The notes: generated by a model not told the origin, from the letters alone. 64,000 bases of DNA from Sialis fuliginosa (GCA_961205875.1 OY540817.1:744001-808000); one strand, 5' to 3'. Positions 1 through 11,210 are shown, counted from the stretch's first letter. Made by a program: numbers and translations.

Positions 1-125
1 ATATATTTCTAGAGTATTCCCAGTATTCCTATGTATTCCCAATGTATTCCTAGGTATTTTTACGGTATTCCCTGGTATTCCTATATTTCCATGTATTCCT
101 AAGTATTGCTACATGTATTCCTAAT
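1..125. repeat. Degenerate GTATTCC minisatellite
   Basis: About ten imperfect tandem copies of a roughly 10-bp unit of the form GTATTCCYA fill the first 125 bases. The array touches the window edge, so its true length is unknown. Copies differ by substitutions and 1-3 base indels, so it looks old. Confidence 0.8.
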
Positions 126-864
126 TAAATGTACAGTGATTTCCACTAGTGGATGACCCCCTGGTAAAGTATTTAAAATCAGAAAAAGAAAGATTTATTT
201 AATAAATATATAATATGTTTATATCTATGGTCTATGACCAATTTTATCGATTTTCGTAAACCACAATATAATTTTTTTTATTTTTTCAATTTGTCCTCTT
301 TTTTTAATGAACTAGTTCTCTTTTTTCATCTTGAGCTTCTGGCAACCCTAAGGGTAGTATTTCTGTCAGATATATTTTTGTATATCTATCTTGTGATTTT
401 TGTGCAATAAGTTTTTTATTAGAAAAGTATATAATATAAACAATAAACATACTATAATGGTTCATATTTCATCGAGGAAATAAAAAAAAACAACATCAAT
501 TGATCTGATAGAAATTTGCAAAATTATGAACGAATATTCCGGGAAAATAACATTTTTGCTACCTTAAATCAATTCCCATGTGGTTGCTACAAAATGATGA
601 GGTGGATTGCACTTACAAAGAGCACATACAAGATTTACTTAACAAAATTTTAAATATTTTCTTTTGATATTAGAACAAGATATTAAAATTGGTCAAAAAA
701 ATTCGAAACTTATATTATTTAGAAATCAATAATTGTTTCTTTTTTAAATAAAATGTTTTTATAACGTTAATTATTTTAACCTCTTTATATACATAAAGTA
801 TAATAATATCATATATTAATCAACAGTAGATTAATATCTATGAATATTTTTAATGTTTTTTCAG
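126..864. other. AT-rich intergenic DNA
   Basis: I see no open frame, RNA gene or recognisable repeat here. It ends in a pyrimidine tract and AG that could be the acceptor of the exon that follows. Confidence 0.6.
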
Positions 865-945
865 AGCTTACCGGCGCCAGAAGGGATAGAAATCTTCGAG
901 TCAAATGTCGGAAAGTATCTGAATAACAACAGCATACAATGTTAA
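865..945 (+). CDS. Candidate 3'-terminal exon of an unidentified gene
   Basis: After TTTTTTCAG a phase-0 frame of 26 codons runs to TAA, starting SLPAPEGIEIFES and ending NNNSIQC. Base composition is clearly less AT-biased than the flanks, which is what draws attention to it. No upstream exon could be placed within the window, and the peptide matches no family I know. It may be the last exon of a gene lying to the left, or chance. No expression evidence is available. Confidence 0.3.
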   Translation, partial: SLPAPEGIEIFESNVGKYLNNNSIQC

Positions 946-1504
946 CGTTGAACAGAGATATACCGGTGCAAAAGCAGAACATCAGGTCACGTGGTTAATT
1001 GTCGTGATACAAATTCAATTCTAGACGAATTCCAATTTGAATGTCATGTGTAGTATTGTGTAGGTGTAGGTACTTACTATTATGTACTATAATTTTTGGA
1101 TTTTGGTGAATAGTGAATACATTACATTTATTGTGGAATATTTTAAAACAATTTAATTTTATTAATTTAAGGGGGGGGGGGGTAAGGTTTGACAACTTTA
1201 TTTTTTCCATTTTTTTATTTTTTTTTCTGAACCTACATCTCAAGAATATTGTATTAATTATATTTATCACATCTACATCACTATGTCAATTGCCGCCTTC
1301 AAATGGTTGACTTACTGGATTTGTAATCATGTTTACAAAACACATTAAAGAGAAAGTGCATTTCTGCTTTAAATGGTGACAACACAAGGACAATTACCTC
1401 AATTCTTTAAATAAAAAAATCGTGGTGGACTTTCTTCACATCTACCGATGTAATGAAATCAAAAAGATTGAAATTTAAAATAATATTTTTTTATTTGATA
1501 ATCT
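946..1504. other. AT-rich intergenic DNA with a G12 run
   Basis: There is no supported gene. A run of twelve G at 1171-1182 on + is the only notable composition feature. Short frames across it are low-complexity shadows. Confidence 0.6.
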
Positions 1505-1580
1505 AAAAGTATTTATTCTTTTGGATATTTTGATATAAGCATGTGTGGGATTATACTGAGCGGTTTAGAAATTATGACCA
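1505..1580 (-). repeat. Terminal sequence of a dispersed foldback family
   Basis: This sequence (containing ATATAAGCATGTGTGGGATT) is the reverse complement of stretches near 30165-30240 and 32500-32590. It marks one end of the same dispersed element. Here it abuts the Mutator-like fragment. Confidence 0.65.
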
Positions 1581-2147
1581 AATTCTCGAATATTTTTTTG
1601 GCCAATAGTGCATGACAATCAAAAATCAGCAGATGCATCATGCTGTAGTCTTTAGCAACACGATTTTCGAGCTTTGCTAGCAATGGTATTATTAAGGCTT
1701 TCATTGGTATTGCTAGACGCACCGGCAGAATATTTCTCAGCATTTTCTCCCAATTTGTTAAAAATGTCTTTAAGGGCTACGAACAGTTTTGGAACATCAA
1801 ATCCTCCAGGTATAATTTTATGGTCATAGATTATCATGGTGATTAAATGTGTAATAAGGAATGTTTCGAACGGCGTTAGCCATAGTTTTACTATCACCTT
1901 TATTTTGAGTTACGGTGTATGTGAAACATCTATGTAGATATGTTATACGATCTTTACCCAGTTCATGATGATTTTTCTGAATATTGTAGTTTTTCTTTAC
2001 TCCAGAAGTATGATTGCTATCTGACTGTTTAATTATTGGGTGGTCACTTGCAGCTCAACAACTGCAACAGTTGAACTGTCATCATCACCCACCAAAACTC
2101 CACATTGAGCAAACGTGTTGTAATAATTGTTACGCAGTGTTTTTACA
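1581..2147 (-). pseudogene. Mutator-like transposase fragment, copy 1
   Basis: On the minus strand two overlapping frames, 1897-1652 and then 1743-1513, together resemble the middle of the large Mutator-like transposase proteins common in insects and cnidarians. Visible landmarks are DIFNKLGENAEKYSAGASS and NTNESLNNTIASKARKS, followed after a frameshift near 1665 by the continuation YSMMHLL. In the family this stretch lies C-terminal to the catalytic region (established, from memory). Both ends are missing and at least one frameshift is present, so it is dead. A near-identical copy of about 570 bp sits inside the satellite at 7433-8003. Confidence 0.6.
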
Positions 2148-3057
2148 ACCTTTGGAGTTATTGATTTAATTGTACAATTATATTTTCAGATATAAACGTC
2201 AATGTGGATTACACGTTGAATTTTTATTTTAGCTGTTCATAAAATGTTCGCTTCTATTAACAGATTCTAATACCTACTCTGATTATTACACAAAATGTCG
2301 CCGATCTATTTATACTATTCTTTTTCATAGATAAAACAAAACTATATATTTGCATTACAAGTATACCAACTTTCAATAAAATGAAGTAGGGTAGAGTGCT
2401 CTAAGAATGCGCGGGCGATAAGAGTGCGCACTCGTCATATCTCGAGATATAGTAGTGAATTGCAGCCAACTTCAGTTCCTAACTGTCATATGGAACGCCA
2501 AAGTCACACTGATGAAGTTATGTCAGAAAAAATCATGTAATAAGGATACCAGGTAAGTTTTAAACATATACTTTTGTTTTGCTAAAATATTTCGACGTTC
2601 TGGAAACTGTATATGCGAATATTGCCTACTTTAGGTTACTGTCAGTCTATTAATACATTCTGCTGAGCGTATAAGGTACGATAACTTCTTTGTTTCAACG
2701 AGAGATGCGACCCTTACAACATATATGAAAATTGTACCGAGTGTGTAAGAGTGCGCGGTTCAACCCTTCAATAAAATCATCTTTTTCAATATTAGTGTAT
2801 TTTTTAACTTCATATATATTACCCAGAAACAATTTTTTAGCCAAAAGATAATTTTAAGCAGCTGTTGTAGAAGGCCTTAATATGAGAGCACCAAAGAAAA
2901 CATACAACTACTTTTTATTTAAAAAATCATTTTATTTGAAAAATGGTTTGAAGGTCACCATTGTTTGGCCCCCTTGAAACCAAGTAACTTTTTTTTTGTT
3001 TTTCCCAATTTCGTTTACTTTTCGAGATATTTGACTGCGTTGATTAAAATGACTCAC
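2148..3057. other. Intergenic repeat-derived DNA
   Basis: No gene is supported. At 2385-2765 the motif AAGAGTGCGCGG or similar occurs near both ends (AGAATGCGCGGGCGATAAGAGTGCGC and AAGAGTGCGCGG), suggesting an old element. The stretch from 2940 to 3060 reads like a dispersed insect repeat. Confidence 0.45.
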
Positions 3058-3161
3058 CTTGTATATATTGTGACCTGTCACACTCACAATCAGTACCGGC
3101 TAAGGATGGTTCATAGTCAGGAACAAGGGGAATTATAAAACCAGATTGGAATTCTTCTGGT
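3058..3161 (-). CDS. Candidate internal exon, unidentified
   Basis: On minus, AATTTTAG precedes and GTGAGT follows a 104-nt open stretch encoding PEEFQSGFIIPLVPDYEP and, further on, GTDCECDRSQYIQ. Both splice sites are good matches to consensus and the frame is open throughout. It lies downstream of the Mutator-like transposase at 3930-4723 on the same strand and could be one of its later exons, or an unrelated element. I do not recognise the peptide. Confidence 0.35.
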
Positions 3162-3216
3162 CTAAAATTAAAGATAAAGAAAAAAATATTATAATACATA
3201 CAAAATATTCAATAAT

Positions 3217-3345
3217 TTATTGTTATTTCAAAAATAATAAACATGTATAGAAATTAGAGCAGTATATTTGAAAAAAAAAATTTATTGTTATTTCAAAAAT
3301 AATAAACATGTACAGAAATTAGAGCAGTAGATTTGAAAAAAAAAC
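3217..3345. repeat. Tandem duplication of ~64 bp
   Basis: Two adjacent near-identical copies begin TTTATTGTTATTTCAAAAAT and end in an A run after AGAGCAGTAKATTTG. They differ at about two positions, so the duplication is recent relative to the surrounding repeats. Confidence 0.85.
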
Positions 3346-3929
3346 AAATCAATATCTAACTCTTTCAGACCTTCATATTTATACACTTATTGGGAATTTC
3401 CTTTAATATTAAAATACTTAACTAATTGTATGTAAAATAGAAATGGTACAAAATTATACAGGGTGGCTCGGTTTGGAATACAGATATTTTAAGAGTTGAT
3501 TCTTTGGCTTATTGTGAATAAAAAATTGTACTGGCAGGTGGTGTCTATCTTCAACAGTATTCAACACTCTTTGAGCTACAGGATGTTTAAAGAGTAGAGT
3601 ACTTATAAACAAAGATTATCTCATAACTTCCAAAGTAGAGTAACTAGAGCAACCACAATGAGTCAGTTTCATAGGTAATTAACTAATGTATTTTTCGGTA
3701 TTAGCATTATTGCTACCGTGTTTCCTGTTCAGAGTTATTGCTTATCAGTCAAGAAATATGTTTATTTTTTTGAAATTTTTTATGAAAATGACATTTTTCA
3801 CCAAAAGTACCACATAGTATAGTGGTATTTTTTTATCTTTAGTTTGTTGTGTAATAATGTTACCTACAAATTCATCCTACTATGTTTGGACCTGGGTTTT
3901 ACAGTTTTCCCGTTATAAATTTATATAAA
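3346..3929. other. AT-rich intergenic DNA
   Basis: I see no gene. A fragment reading ATACAGGGTGGCTCGGTTTG at 3458-3477 resembles the ends of insect TIR elements, but no partner end was found nearby. Confidence 0.45.
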
Positions 3930-4723
3930 TAATCACCAGTTACTATTTTGCTACTTACCCTATTAAATGACAGACATACATTTTTTTTGTTTTTTCATGT
4001 CAATTTTTTCTCCAGTGCTGTTGCTTTCGTACAAGATTTTTTTAGCGACTTGTTCTGCAGTTCGTCCAGCTATATATTCATACTTCTTAAAGGTGTTGAA
4101 TTCAAAGCAAGGAATACATGCAAATAATTTACAGAGATGGTCCACCCTAGTCCACTATACAGAACACCTATAATGCAAAAAAATCCCAAAAAATATTAAT
4201 AATTAATTAAATTAATAACAGAAATAAAAATGTCAAATCATTATAAAGCATATTACTATCTATTCATTTTGAAATAATACATACCTATTGCAGTTTTTAA
4301 GTTGATGTCAAAATAAGTTTTACGTTTGTCAAGTGAATCTTTCTGCTTTCCTGTTGAAACTTGATTAATAATAAGACACTTTTGGCATCTTACTGATAAT
4401 TGAAATGCCATGCCACGTCTAATTTCATTTACAATGAATTGCAAAGAAAATGCTTCTTTACATGAAGCACACCATAACTGCTCAGCGAGAATTGCGAGTT
4501 CGATAATTCTTCGTCCATGAAAAAAGTCAGGTCGTTCTTTATCAAGATCAGTCTCATTTATAGGTACTTTGTCTTCAATGACATGTATTGTACTCAAAAG
4601 CACTTCGTCTAAACCAACAAGTGTTGTATTTTCAGGCACTTTGTCTTCAATTGGATATTTTCTGCTTTTTAATCCAGATTGTTGTTGGGCAAATCGCCTT
4701 TGGTATGTTCTTTTGGTAACCAT
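3930..4723 (-). pseudogene. Mutator-like transposase, N-terminal exons
   Basis: An intact 155-residue minus frame (4723-4256) begins MVTKRTYQRRF and contains HGRRIIELAILAEQL, WCASCKEAFSLQF and LSVRCQKCLIINQ. This is the HGRRI, paired-Cys and C..C pattern of the N-terminal part of Mutator-like transposases found in insect and cnidarian genomes. A second open piece at 4145-3963 (ALNSTPLR before it, then YIAGRTAEQVAKKILYES) looks like the continuation after an intron or gap. The first exon starts at a credible ATG and is undisturbed, but no complete catalytic region follows, so I call the locus broken. Copies of a later part of this protein family lie at 1581-2147 and 7433-8003. Confidence 0.55.
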
Positions 4724-4871
4724 TCCAACGATAATTTACTTTTAATATTGTATTGATAGACGATGATACGTATTGAAATGCGATTGACATCTAATACCAA
4801 CTGTGTTACAGTGTCATAGTGTGCTGCCAATTTAATAAAAATGAATAAATAATATTACAGCGTTGCCAAGA

Positions 4872-5111
4872 TCAACTCTTTTCTATGAATGCTAAATATT
4901 TACGTCCATTGTTGGGGCCTCCGCGATTTTTCGCTGGTTCAATTTTTGGAAACCCTTTTAACACTTCCCCAATATTTATTTTATAAGTATACCCAAAATG
5001 AGCATTTGACTGTATATCCCAGGATCGCGATTGATCGATCGATCTATACTTTATTAGAGAGAAATAGTTTCTACCTTGAGATCCTGACTGCAGCGTTCTC
5101 CCCAACAGCAT
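4872..5111 (-). CDS. Unidentified 79-codon frame
   Basis: This minus frame runs from an ATG at 5111 and ends with EPAKNRGGPNNGRKYLAFIEKS-like sequence (key residues RGGPNNGRKY) before TGA. The C-terminal third has balanced composition and looks like real coding sequence, while the N-terminal part is unremarkable. It lies upstream of the Mutator-like frame on the same strand. It could be the last exon of some transposon gene. I do not recognise it. Confidence 0.25.
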   Translation of the reverse strand: MLLGRTLQSGSQGRNYFSLIKYRSIDQSRSWDIQSNAHFGYTYKINIGEVLKGFPKIEPAKNRGGPNNGRKYLAFIEKS

Positions 5112-5539
5112 ATAGGTTTTAGTTTAAAATGGATACCTTTTGCCGTGGAAATGGCAATCACCAATCTATGGAGCAGGTCCTAATTTCCTCTAGATTCTCA
5201 GCACACACCGAACTTAATAAAGCTATGAACTCACACACGTACAATATATAGATGCAATAAATATTGCACTATAGCACCAAAATAATATCAGAAATCACCT
5301 TGTCACATATAATAATACAAGTATATTTTATATTTAACGACCCTTTAGAAAAACTAATGATAATGTTAAAAATAACGATTACACGGGTCGGATTCAAAAA
5401 CAATACGTTCAATAGATATATATCTAACAATTGAAATATTATTTTATAAAACAAAAAGCGTTCTGTTGAAAACAATTTCTCTGTTGAAAAAATTAATATA
5501 TTTCTTGAACGTTTAATGCTATATTGCGAGGAAGCAATA
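5112..5539. other. Upstream region of gene A
   Basis: AT-rich sequence with no supported frame. It presumably holds the promoter of gene A, but no clear TATA box at a convincing distance and no copy of the motif shared by genes B and C was seen. Confidence 0.4.
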
Positions 5540-6045
5540 ATGGAAGTGTACGTATTAATATTAATTTTATTTATTTGTATTATTTACAAGATTTATATAA
5601 TAAATTATGTTTATTTAAAATTTTTAATTTTTCAGAATTACAATAGTCGAAGATAAAAAGGCTCCGGAAAAAAAAGATCCAAAAGAAAAAAAAGAGTAAG
5701 CATAAATTTTTTTCATAAAATAAGAGTTTTGGTTTTATATGTAATTGGTTTATTCACTTTCTTGTTTCAGAAAATCAGAAAAAAAAGAAAGAAACAAAGA
5801 TTATTGGCGGGGCTATAATAATAGAAAGGCCCCCCCAAAAAATTGGAGAGTCACACCATCGACCATCGACAAGTGGTCACCGGGGACCAACTCGAGGTGG
5901 TCAACGTGAACCATCTCAAGGTGTTCAATATGAACCAACTCGAGGTGTTCAATATGAACCAACTCGAGGTGTTCAATATGAACCATCTCTAGGTGGTCAA
6001 CGTGAACCACCTCAAGATGGAAGAAATATTATTATTTATATGTAG
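5540..6045 (+). CDS. Gene A: phase-2 microexon family member with octapeptide repeats
   Basis: Three exons fit: 5540-5547 (only 8 nt, ATG GAA GT before GTACGT), 5636-5695 (60 nt) and 5771-6045. Introns of 88 and 75 bp are canonical GT..AG and both are phase 2. The start MEVITIVEDKKAPEKK leads into a Lys/Glu-rich stretch, then NKDYWRGYN, the family motif. Exon 3 must shift by one base at the C7-A6 run near 5829-5841. After that shift the frame stays open through about five 8-residue repeats (YEPTRGVQ; variants REPSQGVQ, YEPSLGGQ) encoded by a 24-bp DNA repeat, and ends NIIIYM before TAG. Without the shift it stops after about 20 further codons. There is no signal peptide or membrane segment. 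The shift may be sequence error, decay or real. Related to genes B, C and D; function unknown. Confidence 0.6.
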
Positions 6046-6395
6046 TTTTTTGCCTTTTTTTTATATTAATATATAAAATATTTTTTTTTAAATGTGTTGT
6101 TTTGTTTTTATATTTACTTTAATATTTCAGGTTACAAATAAATAGTTTGTATCTTATAGGCATTTTAACTTTTTATTAAAAATAAATATTATCTGTCATA
6201 AACATTTTAGATAATTTTAAAACTTCAAAAATAAGTATAGACTTATTATATTAGCCAGAATTTAAAATTGTTTTTGTTGTACCGTTGTGAATTTTCATTT
6301 AGTTTTGGTTTCTTAGCTTTGATCTTTTAAAATATCTTTTTTCTAACTATTCTGGAACTAAACGAACATTTCTTTATTCATAATGAAAGGAACAA
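6046..6395. other. 3' flank of gene A
   Basis: AT-rich DNA with AATAAA-like hexamers (for example CAAATAAATAG near 6135) that could serve for polyadenylation of gene A. No other feature is seen before the satellite begins. Confidence 0.45.
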
Positions 6396-7432
6396 ATTCG
6401 TTTAAAAACTTTTGCAAAAATGTTCAATAAAACAGTCAAAGGTGATTTTTTTTTCACAAATATTTGTGTATAGAATAACGTACATACAATATAATCTGAA
6501 ACTTTTCAAACCTTTAAATCGCAATTTAGCGGAGATGTCAATGGATTAATTTCAATATACCATTAACGACACGTTTGCAAAAATGTTCAATAACGAGTCC
6601 AAGGTGATTTTTTTTTACAAATATTTGTGTACCCGTATAGAATACCGTAAATACAATATAATCTGAAACATTCCTAACCTTTAAATCGTAAGCGGAGATG
6701 TCAATGGATTATTTTCAATACAACCAATAAACGATAAGAATGTTCAATAAACAAAGGTGATTTTTTTTTCACAAATATTTATGTACCCGTGTAGAATAAA
6801 GTAAATACAATATAATCTGAAACTTTTCCAATCTTTAAATCGTAATTAAGCGGGGATGTCAATGGATTAATTTCAATATACCATTAACGGTACGTTTGCA
6901 AGAATGTTCAATAAACAGCCAAAGGCGTTTTTTTTCACAAATATTTATGTACACGTGTAGAATAATGTAAATACAATATAATCAGAAAATTTTTAAACCT
7001 TTAAATCGTAATTTAGCGGAGATGTCAATGGATTAATTTCAATATACCATTAACGATACGTTTGCAAGAATGTTCAATAAACAGCCAAAGGTGTTTTTTT
7101 TCACAAATACTTATGTACACGTGTAGAATAATGTAAATACAATATAATCTGAAAATTTTTAAACCTTTAAATCGTAATTTAGCGGAGATGTCAATGGATT
7201 AATTTCAATATACCATTAACGATACGTTTGCAAGAATGTTCAATAAACAGCCAAAGGTGTTTTTTTTCACAAATATTTATGTACCCGTGTAGAATAAAGT
7301 AAATACAATATAATCTGAAACTTTCCAAACCTTTAAATCGTAATTTAGTGGAGATGTCAATGGATTTATTTCAATATACCATTAACGATACGTTTGCAAG
7401 AATGTTCAATTAACAGTCAAGGGTGATTTTTT
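6396..7432. repeat. ~167-bp satellite, left block
   Basis: About six head-to-tail monomers. Landmarks recur in fixed order: TTTCAATATACCATTAACG, ACGTTTGCAAGAATGTTCAA, a T run, CACAAATATTTATGTACCCG, AATGTAAATACAATATAATC, and GGAGATGTCAATGGATT. Spacing of GAGATGTCAATGG in this block is 163, 158, 166, 166 and 165 bp. The two leftmost copies are the most diverged, as expected at an array edge. There are no coding frames. Confidence 0.95.
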
Positions 7433-8003
7433 TTCAAATTCTCGAATATTTTTTTGGCCTATAGTGCATGACAATCAAAAATCAGCAGATGCATCATGCT
7501 GTAGTCTGTAGCAACACGATTTCGAGCTTTGCTAGCAATGGTATTATTAAGGCTTTCGTTGGTATTTCTAGACGCACCGGCAGAATATTTCTCAGCATTA
7601 TCTCCCAATTTGTTAAAAATGTCTTTAAGGGGTACGAACAGTTTTGGACATCAAATCCTCCAGGTATAATTTTATGGTCATAGATTATCATGGTGATTAA
7701 ATGTGTGGTAAGGAATGTTTCGAACGGCGTTAGCCATAGTTTTACTATTAACGTTATTTTGAGTTACGGTGTATGTGAAATATCTATATGTAGATATGTA
7801 TACGATCTTTACCCAGTTCATGATGACTTTTCTGAATATTATATAGTTTTTTCTTTACTCCAGAAGAAGTATGATTAATGTCTGACTGTTTAATTATTGG
7901 GTGGTCACTTGCAGCTCGACAACTGCAACAGTTTAACTGTCATCATCACCCACCAAAACTCCACATTGAGCAAACGTGTTGTAATAATTGTTACGCAGTG
8001 TTT
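7433..8003 (-). pseudogene. Mutator-like transposase fragment, copy 2, inside the satellite
   Basis: This is a near copy of 1577-2147, with matching start (CAAATTCTCGAATATTTTT) and end (GTTACGCAGTGTTTTTA). It is joined directly to satellite monomers on both sides. The minus frame is broken by different small changes than copy 1; for example the residues after DHKIIPGGFDV read QNCSYPLKTF in place of PKLFVALKDIF. It clearly cannot code for an active protein. It splits the satellite into two blocks. Confidence 0.75.
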
Positions 8004-10398
8004 TTAATTTCAATATACCATTAACGATACGTTTGCAAGAATGTTCAATAAACAGCCTAAGGTGTTTTTTTCACAAATATTTATGTACCCGTGTAGAATA
8101 ATGTAAATACAATATAATCTGAAACTTTCCAAACCTTTAAATAGTAATTTAGTGGAGATGTCAATGGATTAATTTCAAAATACCATTAACGATACGTTTG
8201 CAAGAATGTTCAATAAACAGCCTAAGGTGTTTTTTTTTCACAAATATTTATGTACCCGTGTAGAATAATGTAAATACAATATAATCTGAAACTTTTCAAA
8301 CCTTTAAATTGTAATTTAGCGGAGATGTCAATGGATTAATTTCAATATACCATTAACGACACGTTTGAAAAAATGTTCAATAAGCAGTCAAAGGTGTTTT
8401 TTTTCACAAATATTTATGTACCCGTGTAGAATAATGTAAATACAATATAATCTGAAACTTTCCAAACCTTTAAATCGTAATATAGTGGAGATGTCAATGG
8501 ATTTATTTCAATATACCATTAACGATACGTTTGCAAAAATGTTCAATAAACAGTCAAAGGTGATTTTTTTCCACAAATATTTATGTACTCGTGTAGAATA
8601 ATGTAAATACAATATAATCTGAAACTTTTTAAACCTTTAAATCGTAATTTTGCGGAGATGTCAATGGATTAATTTCAATATACCATTAACGACACGTTTG
8701 CAAAAATGTTTAATAAACAGTCAAAGGTGATTTTTTATCACAAATATTTATGTATCCGTGTAGAAAAATGTAAATACAATATAATCTGAAACTTTTCCAA
8801 TCTTTAAATCGTAATTAAGCGGGGATGTCAATGGATTAATTTCAATATACCATTAACGATACGTTTGCAAGAATGTTCTATAAACAGCCAAAGGTGTTTT
8901 TTTTTCTCACAAATATTTATGTTCCCGTGTAGAATAATGTAAATACAATATAATCTGAAACTTTTCAAACCTTTAAATTGTAATTTAGCGGAGATGTCAA
9001 TGGATTAATTTCAATATACCATTAACGATACGTTTGCAAGAATGTTCAATAAACAGTCAAAGCGGTTTTTTTTTTTTTTAAATATTTATGTACCCGTGTA
9101 GAATAATGTAAATACAATATAAACTGAAACTTTTTAAACCTTTAAATCGTAATTTAGTGGAGATGTCAATGGATTAATTTCAATATACCATTAACGATAC
9201 GTTTGCAAGAATGTTCAATTAACAGTCAAGGGTGATTTTTTTTTCACAAAAATTTATGTACTCGTGTAAAATAATGTAAATGCAATATAATCTGAAACTT
9301 TTCAAACCTTTAAATCGTCATTTAGTGGAGATGTCAATGGATTAATTTCAAAATACCATTAACGATACGTTTGCAAGAATGTTCAATAAACAACCTAAGG
9401 TGTTTTTTTTTTCACAAATATTTATGTACCCGTGTAGAATAATGTAAATACAATATAATCTGAAACTTTTCAAACCTTTAAATTGTAATTTAGCGGAGAT
9501 GTCAATGGATTAATTTCAATATACCATTAACGATACGTTTGCAAGAATGTTCAATAAACAGTCAAAGCGGTTTTTTTTTTTTTTTTAAATATTTATGTAC
9601 CCGTGTAGAATAATGTAAATACAATATAAACTGAAACTTTTTAAACCTTTAAATCGTAATTTAGTGGAGATGTCAATGGATTAATTTCAATATACCATTA
9701 ACGATACGTTTGCAAGAATGTTCAATTAACAGTCAAGGGTGATTTTTTTTTCACAAAAATTTATGTACTCGTGTAAAATAATGTAAATACAATATAATCT
9801 GAAACTTTTCAAACCTTTAAATTGTAATTTAGCGGAGATGTCAATGGATTAATTTCAATATACCATTAACGACACGTTTGAAAAAATGTTCAATAAGCAG
9901 TCAAAGGTGTTTTTTTTCACAAATATTTATGTAGCCGTGTAGAATAATGTAAATACAATATAATCTGAAACTTTCCAAACCTTTAAATCGTAATATAGTG
10001 GAGATGTCAATGGATTTATTTCAATATACCATTAACGATACGTTTGCAAAAATGTTCAATAAACAGTCAAAGGTGATTTTTTTCCACAAATATTTATGTA
10101 CCCGTGTAGAATAATGTAAATACAATTTAATCTGAAACTTTTCAAACCTTTAAATCGTAATTTAGTAGAGATGTCAATGGATTAATTTCAATATACCATT
10201 AACGACACGTTTGCAAAAATGTTCAATAAACAGGCAAAGGTGATTATTTTTCACAAATATTTATGTACCCGTATACTATAGAATAACGTAAACACAATAT
10301 AATCTGAAACATTCCTAACCTTTAAATTGTAACTATGCGGAGACGTTAATGGATTAATTTCAATATACCAATAAACGATAAGAATGTTCAATAAACAA
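8004..10398. repeat. ~167-bp satellite, right block, with higher-order repeats
   Basis: About fourteen monomers with GAGATGTCAATGG spacing of 165-172 bp. Variants recur in order. The monomers at 8993 and 9162 match those at 9499 and 9670 (a long T run after CAGTCAAAGCGG, then CTCGTGTAAAATAATG), giving a roughly 507-bp three-monomer higher-order unit. The 8158-8660 series matches 9331 followed by 9838-10170. The last copy is diverged and stops at 10398 beside a MITE. Confidence 0.95.
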
Positions 10399-10415
10399 TA
10401 CACATTATGGTTATA

Positions 10416-10786
10416 CAGTAGAGCATCCATTGTCCGAATACCGATCAACCAAAACATTGGTTAACCGAAAGCGTCCCAGTCAATAAATTCAAATTTGCAC
10501 GCAATGTAAAATGTAAAAGCGAGTGACAGCTCTGAACTCAAGAAAATTTTGGACTTCTTTTCGTAAACTGTAGACCCACTTTAATTTATTACTTTTTGTA
10601 AAGTTATTTGTAAGATGTGTGATACAAAATATATTCAGTTTTGTGTTTAATATCTCTGTTTCTTTGTTTCATATTGCTCTATGGCACTGGTAATTTTTTT
10701 TTCCTAAGTGATCAGTTATCCAAAAAATCAGTTAACCGAACATCCCCGCCTGTCCCATATTGTTTCGAATAATCGATGCTCTACTG
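10416..10786. mobile_element. Tigger/pogo-type MITE, 371 bp
   Basis: Terminal inverted repeats CAGTAGAGCATCCATTG and its imperfect complement (CGATGCTCTACTG) are flanked by TA on both sides, the target preference of Tc1/mariner/pogo elements. There is no coding capacity. CAGTAnAnC-type termini are typical of Tigger elements, and a Tigger transposase remnant is present at 21799-22310. It inserted next to the satellite edge. Confidence 0.8.
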
Positions 10787-11124
10787 TACGTGATAATCGC
10801 CAGCAATTATATAGAATGGCTACTCAAAATATTTATTTATCAATATATCACATGTATTATAACTTTTTTTTTATAAAAATGTAATCTGATTGTCAAACTA
10901 TTTTAATTATTTATTAATCAATAATGTTATTGAAGAAATATTAGAGTTTATTGTGTGAATACCATATTAACAAATACATAAAATATATAATATTTATTGG
11001 ATATTTAAATTTTAAGATTCTCTAAAAGAATAATTATTGACAGATAAAAATTTCATGACTATATTAAATAAACATTTAACTTATCAATTTTCATATTTAT
11101 TTTAGTATATGTAAAATATAATAA
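10787..11124. other. AT-rich intergenic DNA
   Basis: I see no gene or recognised repeat. Confidence 0.55.
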
Positions 11125-11210
11125 ATAAAAACAACTTGTTTGTCTAAACGTTAGATATTATATAAAAAAAATTTATAAACGCAAGCTTTCGATTCACAGA
11201 ACAAAATGTA
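11125..11210 (-). repeat. Penelope-type terminal-repeat fragment
   Basis: AAACAACTTGTTTGTCTAAACG and, after a gap, CGCAAGCTTTCGATTCACAG match the terminal repeat of the Penelope-like element at 45200-45565. On minus it retains the GAAA box and stem II of the hammerhead motif but lacks the CUGANGA box, so it cannot be an active ribozyme. Confidence 0.65.

Noticed and set aside
2508..2540. CTGATGAAGTTATGTC as a hammerhead core
   Set aside because: There is no stem II or GAAA at the needed spacing.
5813..6010. Minus-strand frame with HLELVHIEHLEMVH-like repeats
   Set aside because: It is the antisense shadow of the 24-bp repeats of gene A.
6396..10398. CRISPR-like array
   Set aside because: Units are 167 bp, contiguous and without unique spacers: an ordinary eukaryotic satellite.
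11125..11210. A third hammerhead ribozyme
   Set aside because: Stem II and GAAA are present but the CUGANGA box is missing, so it is listed only as a terminal-repeat fragment.
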